In this document: one piece after another, positions 21,287 to 33,224 of the stretch
How the letters are laid out: each line of letters starts with the position of its first letter
Position numbering within the stretch: the stretch's first letter is position 1
DNA from: Scolanthus callimorphus
Lineage: Eukaryota > Cnidaria > Anthozoa > Actiniaria > Edwardsiidae
Reading direction: 5' to 3'
Assembly (NCBI GenBank): GCA_033964015.1
Contig: CM066915.1
Location: forward strand, 7,551,575-7,615,574
Length of the DNA: 64,000 nucleotides
Position numbers and translations under genes: made by a program
Notes under the pieces: model-generated
The model's input: only the letters and a program-made list of their open reading frames with translations
Databases searched by the model: none
What the model was told of the DNA's origin: nothing

Positions 21287-21459
21287 GACCCCGTCCACAC
21301 TTCGTCATTTTCAAACGAAAACGGATACTTTTTGCTCCGTTTTCAAAAAGATAAGCACTTATCGTTTTCGTATTGTTGTCGCCGTTTTCGGTGATCGTTT
21401 TCGGCGTTGTAGTGTGGACGATAGCCGTATCCGGAGCAAAAAGTAGTGTGGACGGGGTC
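21287..21459. mobile_element. MITE with GACCCCGTCCACACT ends (copy 1)
   Basis: 173 bp, beginning GACCCCGTCCACACTTCGTC and ending AGTGTGGACGGGGTC, with internal 'AACGAAAACGGATAC' and 'GTTTTCGG' motifs. Flanked by TAA on the left and TTA on the right. Its ends closely resemble those of the autonomous Harbinger at 43794-50030. Confidence 0.85.
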
Positions 21460-21617
21460 TTAGCCAATCAGAGCACCCGAAAAACAATGGATCGGCCACG
21501 GGCTGCAACCTTTTCTGAAATAGATGCAAACAAGAGAAATGACCATGCTTCGGGAACGAAAGATAACAGGCGTCATTTTCCCTTGCACGAGACGTGTTTA
21601 TATTGGAGTTGTTCCGC

Positions 21618-22264
21618 GCCCGGGGTGGGGGGGGGGGGGGGGGATGATCGTCGTATCTTTTAGGGTTAAAGTCACGATGGTTTGGTCTCTTTTAGGGGTG
21701 ATCGTGATCTTCAATAATTTTAGGGAGATTGGTATCTTTTAGGGCCGAAACTGTGTCCAAATTGATTTTTCTTATGATGGTGCTTCTAAAAACCGTGTAA
21801 GTAAGAGAGATTATTCGATTCGAGAAGACGATAAAGTAAGGCCCATTTACACGCAGACATTTGGCACGGCTCGGATAAAAATGGTTCTTGGACTACCTCG
21901 CCACGTAGTCCCAGTACGGCAAAAGCCATTTACACAGCGCAAATATACCCGAGCCGTGCCATTAAATTTGGTACTCTTACTGCTTTTTATCCGAGCCGTG
22001 CCAAAAAATCCCTGTCGTGTAAATGGGGCTTTAGAAACAAACACGGAAATTTCTTGATGGTCATCTTTCACCTGTTACCTGTGTCCTTCGCGCCTACTTG
22101 GTACATAAGACCTCATCTTTTAGGGTATCTTTTAGGGTAATGTTTTTTTAGCCACGCCATGGCCCGCCAAGTTTGGTATCTTTTAGGGGTGAAACTGAAC
22201 ATTTCCAACGATCATCCCCGACAAAAAAATATTGGAGTCCTCCCCCCCCTCCCCCCCGGGGTTC
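21618..22264. mobile_element. Dispersed element, ATGATCGTCGTATC ends, with nested MITE
   Basis: The left end reads G-tract, GATGATCGTCGTATCTTTTA, GGGTTAAAGTCACG; the right end reads GGTATCTTTTAGGGGTGAAA, CGATCATCCCCGAC, C-tract, CCCCGGGG. The two are inverted. Inside is repeated 'TCTTTTAGGG'. It is interrupted by the GGCACGGCTCGGATAAAAA MITE. Partial copies occur at 4235, 7045 and 7700-8310. Confidence 0.65.
21838..22031. mobile_element. MITE with GGCCCATTTACACG ends
   Basis: Starts AAGGCCCATTTACACGCAGA and ends CGTGTAAATGGGGCTTT. Its subterminal GGCACGGCTCGGATAAAAA occurs inverted near the other end. It is nested in the 21618-22264 element. Confidence 0.8.
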
Positions 22265-22362
22265 CGCGTAAGAACGTTAGAGATGCAAGTGAAGCGAGCC
22301 TTTTGTTTCCAGTTGATTCTGGTCAACCGGAACCAAAAGCCTCGCTTCATTTACATCCCTAA

Positions 22363-22564
22363 GACCCCGTCCATACTATACCGTTTTCAAACGAAAACGG
22401 ATACTTTTTGCTCCGGATACGGCTATCGTCCACACTACAACGCCGAAAACGATAACCGAAACCGGCGAAAACAATACGAAAACGATAAGTGTGGACGCGA
22501 ATCTTTTTGAAAACGGAGCAAAAAATCCGTTTTCGTTTGAAAACGGTGTAGTGTGGACGAGGTC
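22363..22564. mobile_element. MITE with GACCCCGTCCATACT ends (copy 2), TAA duplication
   Basis: Ends GACCCCGTCCATACTATACC and GGTGTAGTGTGGACGAGGTC. TAA flanks both ends, the TWA target duplication of Harbinger-type elements. The internal 'AACGAAAACGGATAC' is shared with the copy at 21287. Confidence 0.85.
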
Positions 22565-23629
22565 TAAGGTTCCTACGCGGAACAACTCCATTATCTATGC
22601 ATTTAAATTTACGGGTTGTTGACAATGGCTAGGAAATACTTACCCATGCGGAAACTAAATCAGTATTGTTTGGAGAGAAAGCGCAACGCGCGTTTTGGCC
22701 ATTGTTTGGTCCTAGCCATGCACTGGTCTCCCTGTGTCTCCTTGGTTTTGGCGCGAAAATTACGCACGCGCGCGAATCAGTCGTATGTGCTTGTTCAAAG
22801 TACAAAGTCCCAAAAATGTCACATTGAATAACTTATTGTCACCAACACAGACCACGGCCGATCTGTGGGTGCGAACCGCGAGGGTATTTACAAGACACCA
22901 GGCGCTGAGTTTCGTAACGACAACATCATTTATTACAACTCCTTAACACACTGTTCTACCAATCCTTGACAGCGGTTTCCGAGCTGTTTGCGTTCCACAA
23001 AACTCGCCGCCATCTTCATTTCATACCCCCAGGTGCGCGCGCAGTGGCACGCGCCATGTCACGTGCCACAGGTATCCCGCAGTCGGGCGCCACACTTATT
23101 GAACCTCATCAAAATTCAAATCGACAGAGTTTACAAATAGAATCTAGCATTGTGGCTAAATGACCTAAATACAAACAACACTGCAGTTTTAATTTCTTTT
23201 CAATGACAAAGGCGAGTGGGGAACTCGAGTGGGAAAAGAAAACTACAAATATCTAACGGAGACTTGGGCAAAATAAGACAGTCAACCTCATGCGTCTCAC
23301 ATGTTTCTTCACTGACATGTCACCATGTCAAATCAGGTGAGCTCCATAACAGCACAAACAAAATTCACAGTATTGCAGGGACGTCAACCCATCGGAAAAA
23401 AAATGTGGAGATTTGAGGGTGTGTAACCCTTGTTATAACACTAACAGATAACGAAGCGATGTAGAAATTGAGAAAGCTACAAAAGAACTTCAAAATCCCA
23501 AAAAACTTTTTTTTTCGGGAGATCTTGCTAAAAATCTGGGAACCGGGAGATAGGGTAAAAGTATTGAGACGACGTCCCTGCTATTGGGATAAAATGCCTC
23601 GGTTTCACAATTAACAAAAGTCAAAACTC
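22565..23629. other. No gene recognised
   Basis: Several short plus-strand frames without motifs. A GTCGGGCGCCA at 23082 reads on the minus strand as TGGCGCCCGAC, like a retroviral-type primer-binding site, but no paired LTRs were found (see rejected items). Confidence 0.35.
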
Positions 23630-24014
23630 AGGCACCGTCCGCACTACGCCGGCTAAATTTGAAAACGGCTAATTTTCCTCGAAAACGGAACAAATATTTT
23701 CTGTCCACACTACGCCGGCAATGTGAAAACGCACCAGAACGTCAGCTAAGCGCATGTGCGAAAAAGAAAAACGAGAGCCCGCGGTCATAATTTCCTCACA
23801 GACGTGTGGTACGACGTCATCGTTTTCGAAAAGACTTCGCCGTCCACACTAAAACGCGTAGCCGGCGTTTTCAAATTTAGCCACTTTCGGTAGCGTTTTC
23901 GAAAAGCTCCGTTTTCGGTGGGAAATTTAGCCGGCGTAGTGTGGACGGAAGGCACAACCGTATAAAAAATTAGCCGTTTTCAAATTTAGCCGGCGTAGTG
24001 TGGACGGGGCCTCA
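23630..24014. mobile_element. MITE with GGCACCGTCCGCACTACGCC ends
   Basis: About 383 bp. The left end GCCGGCTAAATTTGAAAACG is mirrored by CGTTTTCAAATTTAGCCGGC inside the right end; the right end is CGTAGTGTGGACGGGGCC. TCA flanks both sides. It is longer and more diverged than the two copies at 21-22.6 kb but has the same 'GTCCRCACTA' terminal character. Confidence 0.75.
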
Positions 24015-24650
24015 TTTCTCAGCCGGTATTTATAAAAGCAAGAGCCACTCTTTACAAATAATTCAGAGAACTCCTTGAAAAATCCAACTGACTTAAACAA
24101 AAACTCAAACAAAACCCCTTTCTAGCAAAGAGATCGGTAGAAGCAAGGTTTGTTTTAGACTTGATTGAATTTGTTTCTCAGCTCAAAGCTTTCGAATTAG
24201 AATTGTCCCAGCACATGCCTGCAAGTATGTCTATAACTGTTTTCGGCTGTGCGAACTCAGTTCTTTCTTAGTTCCTGTGGAAGAACTCGACATGCCGGCT
24301 TTGTCCCTCGCACTAAGAAATCGCATGAATTGGAACTTCACTGTAGAATAATCTTTTCCAATAAAACACGAATCTGACGAATGGTTGCACACCAAGAATA
24401 TTCAGACAAACTTTAGCTAATCCTAATTCTTCAAACCGTATGGACGAAACACGCTCAAACTTACTCAGGTAGCTTGCTAACTGTTATTTTCCGTTGCAAT
24501 AGCGTGGGAGAGTATAGACGTATTTGGCGTGTATGAGTGAAATGTTGTTTGAACTAAGGAAAATGAATAATTTGGCGATAAATTTCCCGAAATTTGTATC
24601 TCTAGAAAGCATGTACATGTCGCATCGCGTTCGCCTGGTCCATTTGATTA
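24015..24650. other. No gene recognised
   Basis: No long frame, TIR or conserved motif seen. Confidence 0.35.
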
Positions 24651-25574
24651 TGTATCAGTCAATTCCAGCGGTGACCATCCCCCCCCCCCCCCCGGGACAC
24701 CGTGGGGCATTTGCGCACCGCTGCCTTCCCTGGGGTGGGGAATTTTGAAAATTTGCTGGTCCCAGGGTCGGGGGGGGGGGGGGGGGGGGGGGGGATTTTG
24801 GTTTTCTAATCTCAAGCGCGTCAGGTTTTGCGAACTACAACACCAGTTACAATAACTATCGTTTGGCAGTTACAAAGTCCCAGTTACAGAAAATAACGCC
24901 ACAAGTAAAATATAATGCAGAGCATGGCCCGTATACACTACGTTTGGGAAAGACACATTTGCACATTTCGCAGTTAACGTCTCCTATAGAGAAGAAACCG
25001 ATTTCGCAATTTCGTCTCAGTGGAAAAACATAAAAATGAATTGACACTATAAAAGAGTTCCAATTTAGCAAAAAGTCAAAGTAACATAACTGTCAAATAG
25101 TTGCTCTGCAAATAGAATAAAGGTAAATTTCGCATTGAGAGATTCCGGAGACAATTTGCAGAAATGGCTATAACGGCGAATGGCCTAGGAATGTCTACCG
25201 ATATTGTACTAATACCTTAGTTTCACTTCTTTATTTATATTTTGTCTCACTTTCAGTGAAGTGAGAACTCGTTCAAAGACGAGAAAACTAAAGTACATTT
25301 ACTGAAACGAGTTATAAATGCTCGGACAGTATAAATGGAGTTAAAGTTTTTGTTGTGAAGCTTTGTCACGCAGAGTCGATGGAATCCTACCGTCTTTTCT
25401 CGTCCCGGGGGTGGGGCATTTTTCCGCTTTTTGTGTTCCCCGCCGTGGGGTATTTTGCATTTTTGCTAGCCCGGGGGTGGGGAATTTTCAGTTTTATTTT
25501 TAGAAATGACCAAAATCCCGGGGGTTGCCCGGGGGGGGGGGGGGGCATGGTCAGCGCTGGAATTGACTGATACA
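24651..25574. mobile_element. 924-bp element with TTA duplication and TGTATCAGTCAATTCC ends
   Basis: The left end TGTATCAGTCAATTCCAGCG and right end CGCTGGAATTGACTGATACA are inverted repeats, with TTA on both flanks (24648-24650, 25575-25577). Next to each end is a block of GTGGGGNATTTTGC-type repeats and a poly-G run. The interior holds AATTTCGC-framed units related to the 11-kb palindromic array. No transposase, so this is a long MITE of the TWA class. Inverted partial copies lie at 31590-32480 and 32484-32802. Confidence 0.8.
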
Positions 25575-25577
25575 TTA

Positions 25578-28195
25578 CGTCCAGGATGAATGGAAAAAGA
25601 TTGGACTATCGTATGGTGAGTATTGATTTTGACCTCAACATTTTTAATTGAAGCTACTGTTACATATTCATAAGCTTAAAATTTCTTGGTTATAAATTGA
25701 CCCTTGATTTTTTCAATCGATGGAAGGTGCCAATCCGGCAATACGTTTGTCAGATGTTTGCAACTCTAGATTTTTAGAAATTGTACCAAAAACCCTATAC
25801 TTTCCCAAAGTCCACTGTTCCACTTTTTTTTAATTGGCTTTTCATTTTGTACAACAAATATTCGTAAACTAGAAGCATTGAGGATTATATGCGTTTCACA
25901 TCAGATCGGTCGGATGTTTCCCCTTGGGCTTAAACACGGTTTCAAAATGAAGGTATTTTTCAAAATAATTACCTGCGGGCCACCTTAATTAAAAGCCGAT
26001 TTTCGGACACAACGGCGCAAGATAACTCTTGAGAAACACAACGGGACTTCATTCGCTGATCTATGTACAAATAATGATAAGACTACAGCGTACCAAACTA
26101 TCGATCTGTTTGCTTGCTCACACGCGGGATGCCGAAGTGCGCACAAATTCGTCAGGCTGAAAATTGAAAACGCAAGCCTATAAATATGTTTATGTTGGGC
26201 ATTCGGAATTTAGCGCTTTGCGCATCCTCTTGGGAATTGTATGCACCTTTAAATCTTGTAGTTTTCATGCAAATTGCACTTGACCTTCCAGTTACTCGCT
26301 TGAAATCACCACTTTTGTAGACCGGGCAAGTTTTTACTTATTTAATTTCATTGAACTTAATTACATTATCTGTTATTCAATACTCTGTTTTCCATTGTAA
26401 ATACTAAGTCACTTTGTCCTTTATGGCTACTTTGCTTTGCTTCTTTGATTATTGTAATTGACCTCGTCTTCAATAAACGTAACTGGAAAGTGTCTCTCCT
26501 ACACCCGTGTACATTCATGTAGAATATACAATATAAACATTTTCTGTGCGGCGGAACGCAGTGACATAGCACAGAACATAAAAACTCTTTGACTTTGGAA
26601 TTATTTGTGCGTATATCATATCTAAGGACGGCGGAGAAGAAACAGGTAATGTAAAATTGTTTTAAGAATTTATTGGTTTCTTGCTTTATATTTAGAGCGC
26701 ACTCTGTTTGGGAAGCATGGGGCTCCCCGTGGGGTGGTGGGATTCATATTTTTTGGTCTGGGATGATTTTGGTCTGGTATGATTGCCTAAAATGCGGGTC
26801 CCCTCTTTCGGAAACCTCTTAACGCCGCTAGACGAGTTAATGTATCAAGTCTACTTTTATTTGCCATAATTTACCAGAACTCAGTGACGATTTTATAGCA
26901 ATTTAGCGAGATTATCGACTAATCTTATACTAAGCCACATAAACACTATAAATATCGCGAATAACTTTTTATACTAAACGACCATTGTACTTGGGCAGCC
27001 TGTGCTTATCTTTATCACCGAGACACTATAAACTAGAGGTAAGATTTCTTTTTTTGAAAACTTGACAATATTTCATCGTTTTTACTGCATTTCAATGAGT
27101 TCTTTGTAGTCCGGAAAATGGCTCCATATTGCGTAAGCCAAAAGTTCCTTACACCACTTCCCCCTCTCTTACGTGAGGGTAGGCTTCCTGTGTGAAAGCT
27201 CCCATAATCCTTCACGGTCACTGGTTACAATGGCGGGACGATGCCTCTTTCTAAAGGTCGACCGACTCCTCTGCCTCGTCCCTGACTCCTTTCTTGCACC
27301 AAACAAAACTTACCCGAACCAAATCAAGGACAGATGCAGGTATGAGGGAAACCTTTGTTTTTTGATATTTATCCAGTGAGCTTGAAAGACCTGACAAAAG
27401 GTAATTTGTATTCGGTTTACAATTTAAAGATGGATGGATCACATGTTCTACACATTCATTCTAGTCTGTTTCTGCTCTTGGGGCGTGCTGTCTTGATTTA
27501 GGACGCATCAGGCTATAATAATGATAATATATAGATTGAGGCAATGCCTAAAAGCGGAACTCCAATCATACACACCCCACTTTTTACATCTTACAGCATG
27601 GTTTATTCTTAATATATAGATTTAGCCACTGGCTAAAAGCGGAGCTCCCAACTATCATACGGAATGAAAGATGTCAGAAGAAGCAGTAGTAGTTGTATGA
27701 AAAATAGGTTTATTTTATCTAGACTAATTTTATTTTATCAATCCACAATATAACAAGATAGTGGATGTGATCTCATGATAAGCTGTACTTTACATTATAA
27801 ACAGTCCTTGCAGGTTTAAGTTCTTTTTTATGCACCTAGCCAAAGTTAAAATACTTTTGCCACCTCCCTTATATACTATAAAAAGAATGATGCCCCCTAT
27901 ACCACACATTCAACAAAAAATGATAGGAGAATGACAGTGCAAAAACCTAACAATAAGAAACAGGGAGAGAGACGTGCTTGCAAGCATAGTGCATTTATCT
28001 TATACTTAAAAATATCTCAATAAAAAAGAAATGAAATGAAAATGAAAAAGTTTTAGTATTGGATGATTTACCAGACTTCACACTTTCAAGACGTCAATTT
28101 TGTTGTTGTTCAAAAATCAAGGCCTGCGATCTTTTAGCGTACCCCTTGGTATAAAAAAGAAAAGCACAAAGTGTAAATCTATGCAGGTGTGTTAA
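25578..28195. other. No convincing gene; possible first exon near 27230
   Basis: At 27230 an ATG in CAATGGCGGGACG opens MAGRCLFLKVDRLL and ends at a GCAG|GTATGA donor near 27337. The start context and donor are good but no downstream exon was found. The remaining 2.3 kb shows no domain, TIR pair or tandem array. Confidence 0.25.
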
Positions 28196-28199
28196 TAAT

Positions 28200-28329
28200 G
28201 GTAATTGACCTGTGAGTGGAGTGCAATTTGGTCAGAAATCATACATGTGATTTCAAAAAGCGCGAGGTCGATTTGAAATCACAAGTATGATTTCTGACCA
28301 AAATTGCACTCCACTCAAGTCAATTACCA
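28200..28329. mobile_element. 130-bp palindromic MITE, GGTAATTGACC ends
   Basis: A near-perfect hairpin: GGTAATTGACCTGTGAGTGG and GTGCAATTTGGTCAGAAATC on the left, their reverse complements on the right, with a loop near 'AAGCGCGAGGTCG'. No coding capacity. Confidence 0.85.
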
Positions 28330-29213
28330 CTTTATTATATCAATGTTGAAATCATTTCCATAGAAAATATTTTTCGAACCAAATGGAAATAACCAAACTT
28401 GAAAATGCAGCGCATGCTAGAAGTAGAACATTCTGCTCGCGCAATGTCAAAAATCTTAAATCACGTCAATTTAGGAATAAATTGACCTGCTGAGAGCCAA
28501 TCAGATTGCAGAACACGCGTGTGATTTTAACATGGATATAATAAAGGCTTAACATGGGGCTTTATGCACTGGTACAAATGTCTCATGACAGTCAGCTTTG
28601 TTGTGTCATCCTTAAGATTCTTGTTGCCAGAGCAACCAAATTAAGGGGGTGTGATGCTAATTTTGCTTTTTTTGACATTCACTTGACATTGGGAACATTT
28701 AATGAACATTTTACCATGAACTACATGTATTCAAATATTAACTGTATACCGATGGGCTTTCTGTTGCATCATTTGATAATGTGACATGTTGCCATAGTAA
28801 CAAAAAATCCCTGTCTATCACAGTTATATTGGGCAGGTGGCATGCCTTTTAAAAAAGACAAAACATTTTGAGGAACAGCATAACTAATAAAAAGGTAGGT
28901 ATTGTTCATCATCTTGGGGAGTAGGGAAAAAACTTGCTCCTGTTAATTTCACATGAAAAAAAAAATTGCACCAAGTTATCTTGGTGTTGTGGCTAACACA
29001 TGCAGCATGCACAACAAATAAAGTTGGCCCTACCCCTGAGACAGACAGTATACATGGAGCTGATGGCTATCCTAGCTACAGAGATACCATATCTCCCAAC
29101 CCAGAGTTGTCTCGGTCACATGTGAATTGGGGATTGTATAGCAGGGATGTCAACTCTCCAGGTTTTGCCAGGAGTCTCCCATTTTTTTACCTCATCTCCG
29201 GGTCTCCCGGCTT
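28330..29213. other. No gene recognised
   Basis: Frames here (28554-28784, 28966-29217 +) lack domains and splice support. Confidence 0.35.
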
Positions 29214-29217
29214 TTAA

Positions 29218-29339
29218 AGGCCCATCACCAACCGAGAGCCTTTGAGGACTCTTAGCAAATCAGAGCACCCAAAAAACAATGGATCAATTTGAAAACAAAA
29301 GAAAACTTGGCGCAAAGGCTCCCGGTTGGTGATGGGCCT
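29218..29339. mobile_element. 122-bp MITE with TTAA duplication
   Basis: Left end AGGCCCATCACCAACCGAGA; right end CCGGTTGGTGATGGGCCT. TTAA is present on both sides (29214-29217, 29340-29343), the target used by piggyBac-type transposases. The interior phrase 'AATCAGAGCACCCAAAAAAC' also occurs near 21470. Confidence 0.8.
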
Positions 29340-29766
29340 TTAAGTAAAATCTCCCGATTTTCTTTGAAAAATTGCTATAGCTTTTTTTTTGCTTCTGGTC
29401 CACTAAAATACAGCAAAATTTTTGACATATTTAGGTACTTTCCTGTGTCAAAAGCCCTATATTTAATGATATCTCAAGGTTTTTCGAGCGACAGGGTTGA
29501 CATAACTCAGTATAGAAACTTGTCCACCACCTTAAATGGTTTGCCATGACAACAAATTGTCATTATTTTAAATATGGCTGGCACAAATAAAGTAGACTGC
29601 CACTGGTTTGGTTGCCTCAGCTGTCCCTCAACAGCAAAATATTATTTTGATCTGCATATAAGCCCCCATTGTGCTTGTCAAGCCTTTACATACCTGAGTA
29701 CAACAATCAACTTCTGTCGCTTAAATTTCCTTTGATAACTGCACAAAAATTTCAGGTCCTCCTTCA

Positions 29767-30319
29767 GGGCATCTGACAGGGTGCGGAAATTGTGCGGAAA
29801 TTTCAGGGCAAAATGTGCGAAAGGCAAATTGTGCGGAAAATTAAATGCCTCTAAAACAAATTTAATTCACCTCTAAAACAATTTCAGAGTTTAATATGGT
29901 CTACCATTATGTATACACATTGAAAGATGCTTTTGCACACAAAAGCTTTGATAAAACAGGGGGGAAATGTTAAAAGTTAACTTAGCTTAAGCTTAAATGT
30001 ACAGAGAAATAGGCTAAATCACTCACTGGATTTCTGATAATAACACCTCTGAAATGGGTCTAATTCGCCTCTAAAACAATTTATACATACTGAAAGTTGC
30101 ACTCCAATCTCCATCCAACAGGGCATTTTTGTACTCAAAAGGGCAAGAGGGCAAGTTTTTGGACAGAAATTTGACTAGAAACTCTTGGCAAAGCTCTTGT
30201 TTTTTGAAAAAGGGCCCAGGCTATTTTGTTCACCAGGAAAGCTGGTGTGGGGAAAGCTCTCAAGGTGCAGAAATGACCAAATTGTGCGGATCCGCACCAC
30301 CGCACCCTGTCAGATGCCC
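29767..30319. mobile_element. 553-bp element with AGGGCATCTGACAGGGTGCGG ends
   Basis: Left AGGGCATCTGACAGGGTGCG, right CGCACCCTGTCAGATGCCCT, an exact inverted pair. Subterminal 'TTGTGCGGA' motifs occur several times on both sides. Short frames inside show no transposase. No obvious target duplication. Confidence 0.8.
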
Positions 30320-31589
30320 TACTGTAGGTATACAGTAAAATTTTAAGGTCTTGCCTTTTCTCCCCAAGCATACTGATAAATAGTGAACAAATCAGGTCAT
30401 GGATCCTATTTTTTGGGACCGGGGGCTCAAAAGTATAAAGATGATGGCGGGGGGGGGGGGGGGGGGGGGGGGGAAGCTAAGGCAGGCATCTAGCCACTAA
30501 AAAAACAGCGGGTGGATCCTCAACATAGGAGTCCAGTGAAGCTTAATGATTGCACCCCACAAAATACTGGGGTATTTTAATAGCAAAACAGCAGAAATAT
30601 CAGATTTGAAGAAAATACAGCATTTTACACATTTTGCACTAGTTTATCAAGTCTTTTGAATCCCCCTAAAATATCTGGTAACCTTTTTAGTCATCAAAAA
30701 GTCTCTGCATGTTGCAAATTTTGTCATGACTAAATTTACCCCCCCCCCCTACGGAAGGGATTGGAAATTCCAGAGGGGTGGGGGAGTCAATTTACCTGAT
30801 CTTTTCCATACAAACACTGTATTTTTCTTCGGAAATTCCAGAGGGGAGGGGGGGGGGGGGTCATTTCTTCTCAACAACCTTCTGGGGGGGGGGGGGGGGG
30901 GGGAATATGGATATTTTTTGGAAACACACAATCAAATTTATTTGAGAATTAAATAAATTTAGTCTTTACAAATTTTGCAACTGCAGAGACTTTTTCAGGG
31001 CTGACAAGATAACCAAATATTGATAACTTGATTAATCTTGGCATGTGTGCCATGTCAGGATTAGCATGCTCTCAGCAATAACTTTCGTGATTTGTTCAGG
31101 ACAATATTATCTTGGTGGAATAACATGCATTATCAGAACAATTTTGTCACCACTGAAACAAAATAATCCCAGCAAATTGAACACTGTGGGACACTTTGTC
31201 AAGGTGGGGACACCCGAAAATATCTTTCCTACAAGTGGAATAATTTTACTTTGTTATCTGTTCAGTGGGCATGATACACAGGCACTCATTACCGGTATAC
31301 AATCATTATGTATGTCGGGGGGAGAAACAAGTGAACTTTTTTCCCTATATTTTAAGAATCTCCAGCATGTAGTCCCCCAAAGTTAGCATTCCCCCCAACT
31401 CATCAGAGAAATAATTATGAGACATTTTACTAGGATTCCAGGCAATTGTGGCTAAAAGTGGCCAAAAATCCAGTTACTGAAACACTTAGAAGCTCTTGGC
31501 TTGATTGCGGTTTGTTTTGGAAGAACTATAAAATATGCCATAACAACTATTAAAAATTGAAGAAATAAAATTTCAAAGTTCATCGTTCA
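30320..31589. other. No gene; poly-G tracts and GGAATTTCC repeat
   Basis: Poly-G runs at about 30449-30473, 30848-30860 and 30885-30903. The 30735-30905 stretch is the inverted counterpart of 3100-3270. A 113-codon frame (31045-31386 +) has no recognisable domain. Confidence 0.4.
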
Positions 31590-32480
31590 TTGCCCCCCCC
31601 CCCCCCCGGGCAACCCCGGGATTTTGGTCATTTCTAAAAATAAAACTGAAAATTCCCCGCCCCCAGGCTAGCAAAAATGCAAAATACCCCATGGCGGGGA
31701 ACACAAAAAGCGGGAAAATGCCCCGCCCCGGGACGAGAAAAAGACGGTAAGATTCCTTCGACTCTGTGTGACAAAGCTTCACAACAAAAACTTCAACTCC
31801 ATTCATACTGTCCGAGCATTTATAATGCGTTTTTAAATGTACTTTAGTTTTCTCGTCTTTGAACGAGTTCTCATTTCACTGAAGCGAGACAAAATATAAA
31901 TAAAGAAGTGAAACTAAGGTATTAGTACAATATTGGTAGACATTCCTAGGCCATTTGCGGTTGTAGCAATTTGGCTGCAAATTGTCCCCGGAATCTCTCA
32001 ATGCGAAATTTACCTTTCTATTTGCAGAGCAACTATTTCGCAGTTATGTTACTTGACTTTTTGCGAAATTGGAACTCTGTTTATAGTGTCAATTCATTTT
32101 TATGTTTTTCCACTGAGACGAAATTGCGAAATCTGTTTCTTCTCTATAGAAGACGTTAACTGTGAAATGTGCAAATGTGTCAGTCTCCAAACGTGGTGTA
32201 TACGGGCCATGCTCTGCATTATATTTTATGTGGCGTTATTTTCTTGGGACATTGTAACTGCCAATCGATAGTTATTATAACTGGTGTTGTAGTTCGCAAA
32301 ACCCGACGCGCTTGAGATGAGGAAACCAAAATTCCCCACCCCCCTCCCCGGGGAAACACAATTCCCGACCCCGGGGCCAGGAAAATTTTCAAAATTCCCC
32401 ACCCAAGGGAAGGCAGTGGTGTGCAAATGCCCCACGGTGTCCCGGGGAGGGGATGGTCACCGCTGGAATTGACTGATACA
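31590..32480. mobile_element. Inverted copy of the 924-bp TTA element, left TIR lost
   Basis: Reverse complement of 24651-25574 along nearly its whole length, including the poly-C end, the 'GCTTCACAACAAAAACTT' region, the AATTTCGC units and the terminal GGAATTGACTGATACA. The end next to 31590 lacks the terminal repeat. Confidence 0.75.
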
Positions 32481-32483
32481 TTA

Positions 32484-32802
32484 ACTGCGAAATGTGTCTT
32501 CCCCAAACGTGGTGTATACGGGCCATGCTCTTCATTATATTTTATGTGGCGTTATTTTCTGTAACTGGGACTTTGTAAGTGCCAATGGATAGTTATTATA
32601 ACTGGTGTTGTAGTTCGAAAAACCAGACGCGCTTGAGATGAAAAAACCAAAATTCCCCACTCCCCTCCCCCCGGGAAAAACAATTCCCGACCCCGGGGCC
32701 AGCAAAATTTTCAAAATTCCCCACCCCAGGGATGGCAGTGGTGTGCAAATGCCCCGCGGTGTCCCGGGGAGGGGATGGTCACCGCTGGAATTGACTGATA
32801 CA
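32484..32802. mobile_element. Truncated third copy of the 924-bp element
   Basis: Begins inside the element at TGCGAAATGTGTCTTCC and repeats the final 320 bp of the previous copy, again ending GGAATTGACTGATACA followed by TTA. The tandem placement suggests a duplication or an insertion at the end of the previous copy. Confidence 0.75.
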
Positions 32803-32886
32803 TTACTATACTTGCATGCAGACCCTACAAAAAGATTAAGGGTGTTAAATTAAGCCGCAAAGTCTAAAGTCGTTCCAAATAATTGC

Positions 32887-32946
32887 ATGGGTGGAGCAAT
32901 TTTGGATGGAGCAATTTTGGATGGAGCAATTTTGGATGGAGCAAGT
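32887..32946 (+). repeat. 15-bp tandem repeat, about 4 copies
   Basis: Four head-to-tail copies of GGATGGAGCAATTTT. At 15 bp it would keep frame, but no open frame of note spans it. Confidence 0.85.
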
Positions 32947-33137
32947 TTCATGTTCACAAGATGCCCATAAAAGCATCTTATGGTACTCTAATTTTCACCT
33001 AATTGCACTTGATATACTGAAAATGGAGGTTTCGGGGGAAAAATTGAGAAAATAAGAAAGAGACATAAAAGCAAAAGAATTTCAGTTTTGCTCCCCCTGA
33101 GAAAATTTTGAAAAACTTGGAACAAGATACTCCTATT

Positions 33138-33224
33138 CTGTCTGTTTCATTTTCTTCATCTCTTTCTAAAATTCCATAGCCTATAGAATTTTAGAAAGAG
33201 ATGAAGAACATGAAACAAAGACAG
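33138..33224. repeat. 87-bp hairpin
   Basis: CTGTCTGTTTCATTTTCTTC plus ATCTCTTTCTAAAATTC pairs with the downstream GAATTTTAGAAAGAGATGAA and GAACATGAAACAAAGACAG. Could be a tiny palindromic MITE. Confidence 0.75.

Noticed and set aside
23082..23092. TGGCGCCCGAC on the minus strand, like a tRNA-Lys primer-binding site
   Set aside because: No flanking pair of LTRs, no gag or pol frames and no polypurine tract were found, so it is likely chance.
27230..27337. First-exon candidate MAGRCLFLKVDRLL with a GTATGA donor
   Set aside because: Good start and donor but no matching downstream exon in the following kilobases; kept only as a note in the gap entry.
31045..31386. 113-codon plus-strand frame with hydrophobic stretches
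   Set aside because: AT-rich DNA without conserved motifs or splice support; the hydrophobic pattern is expected from T-rich codons.
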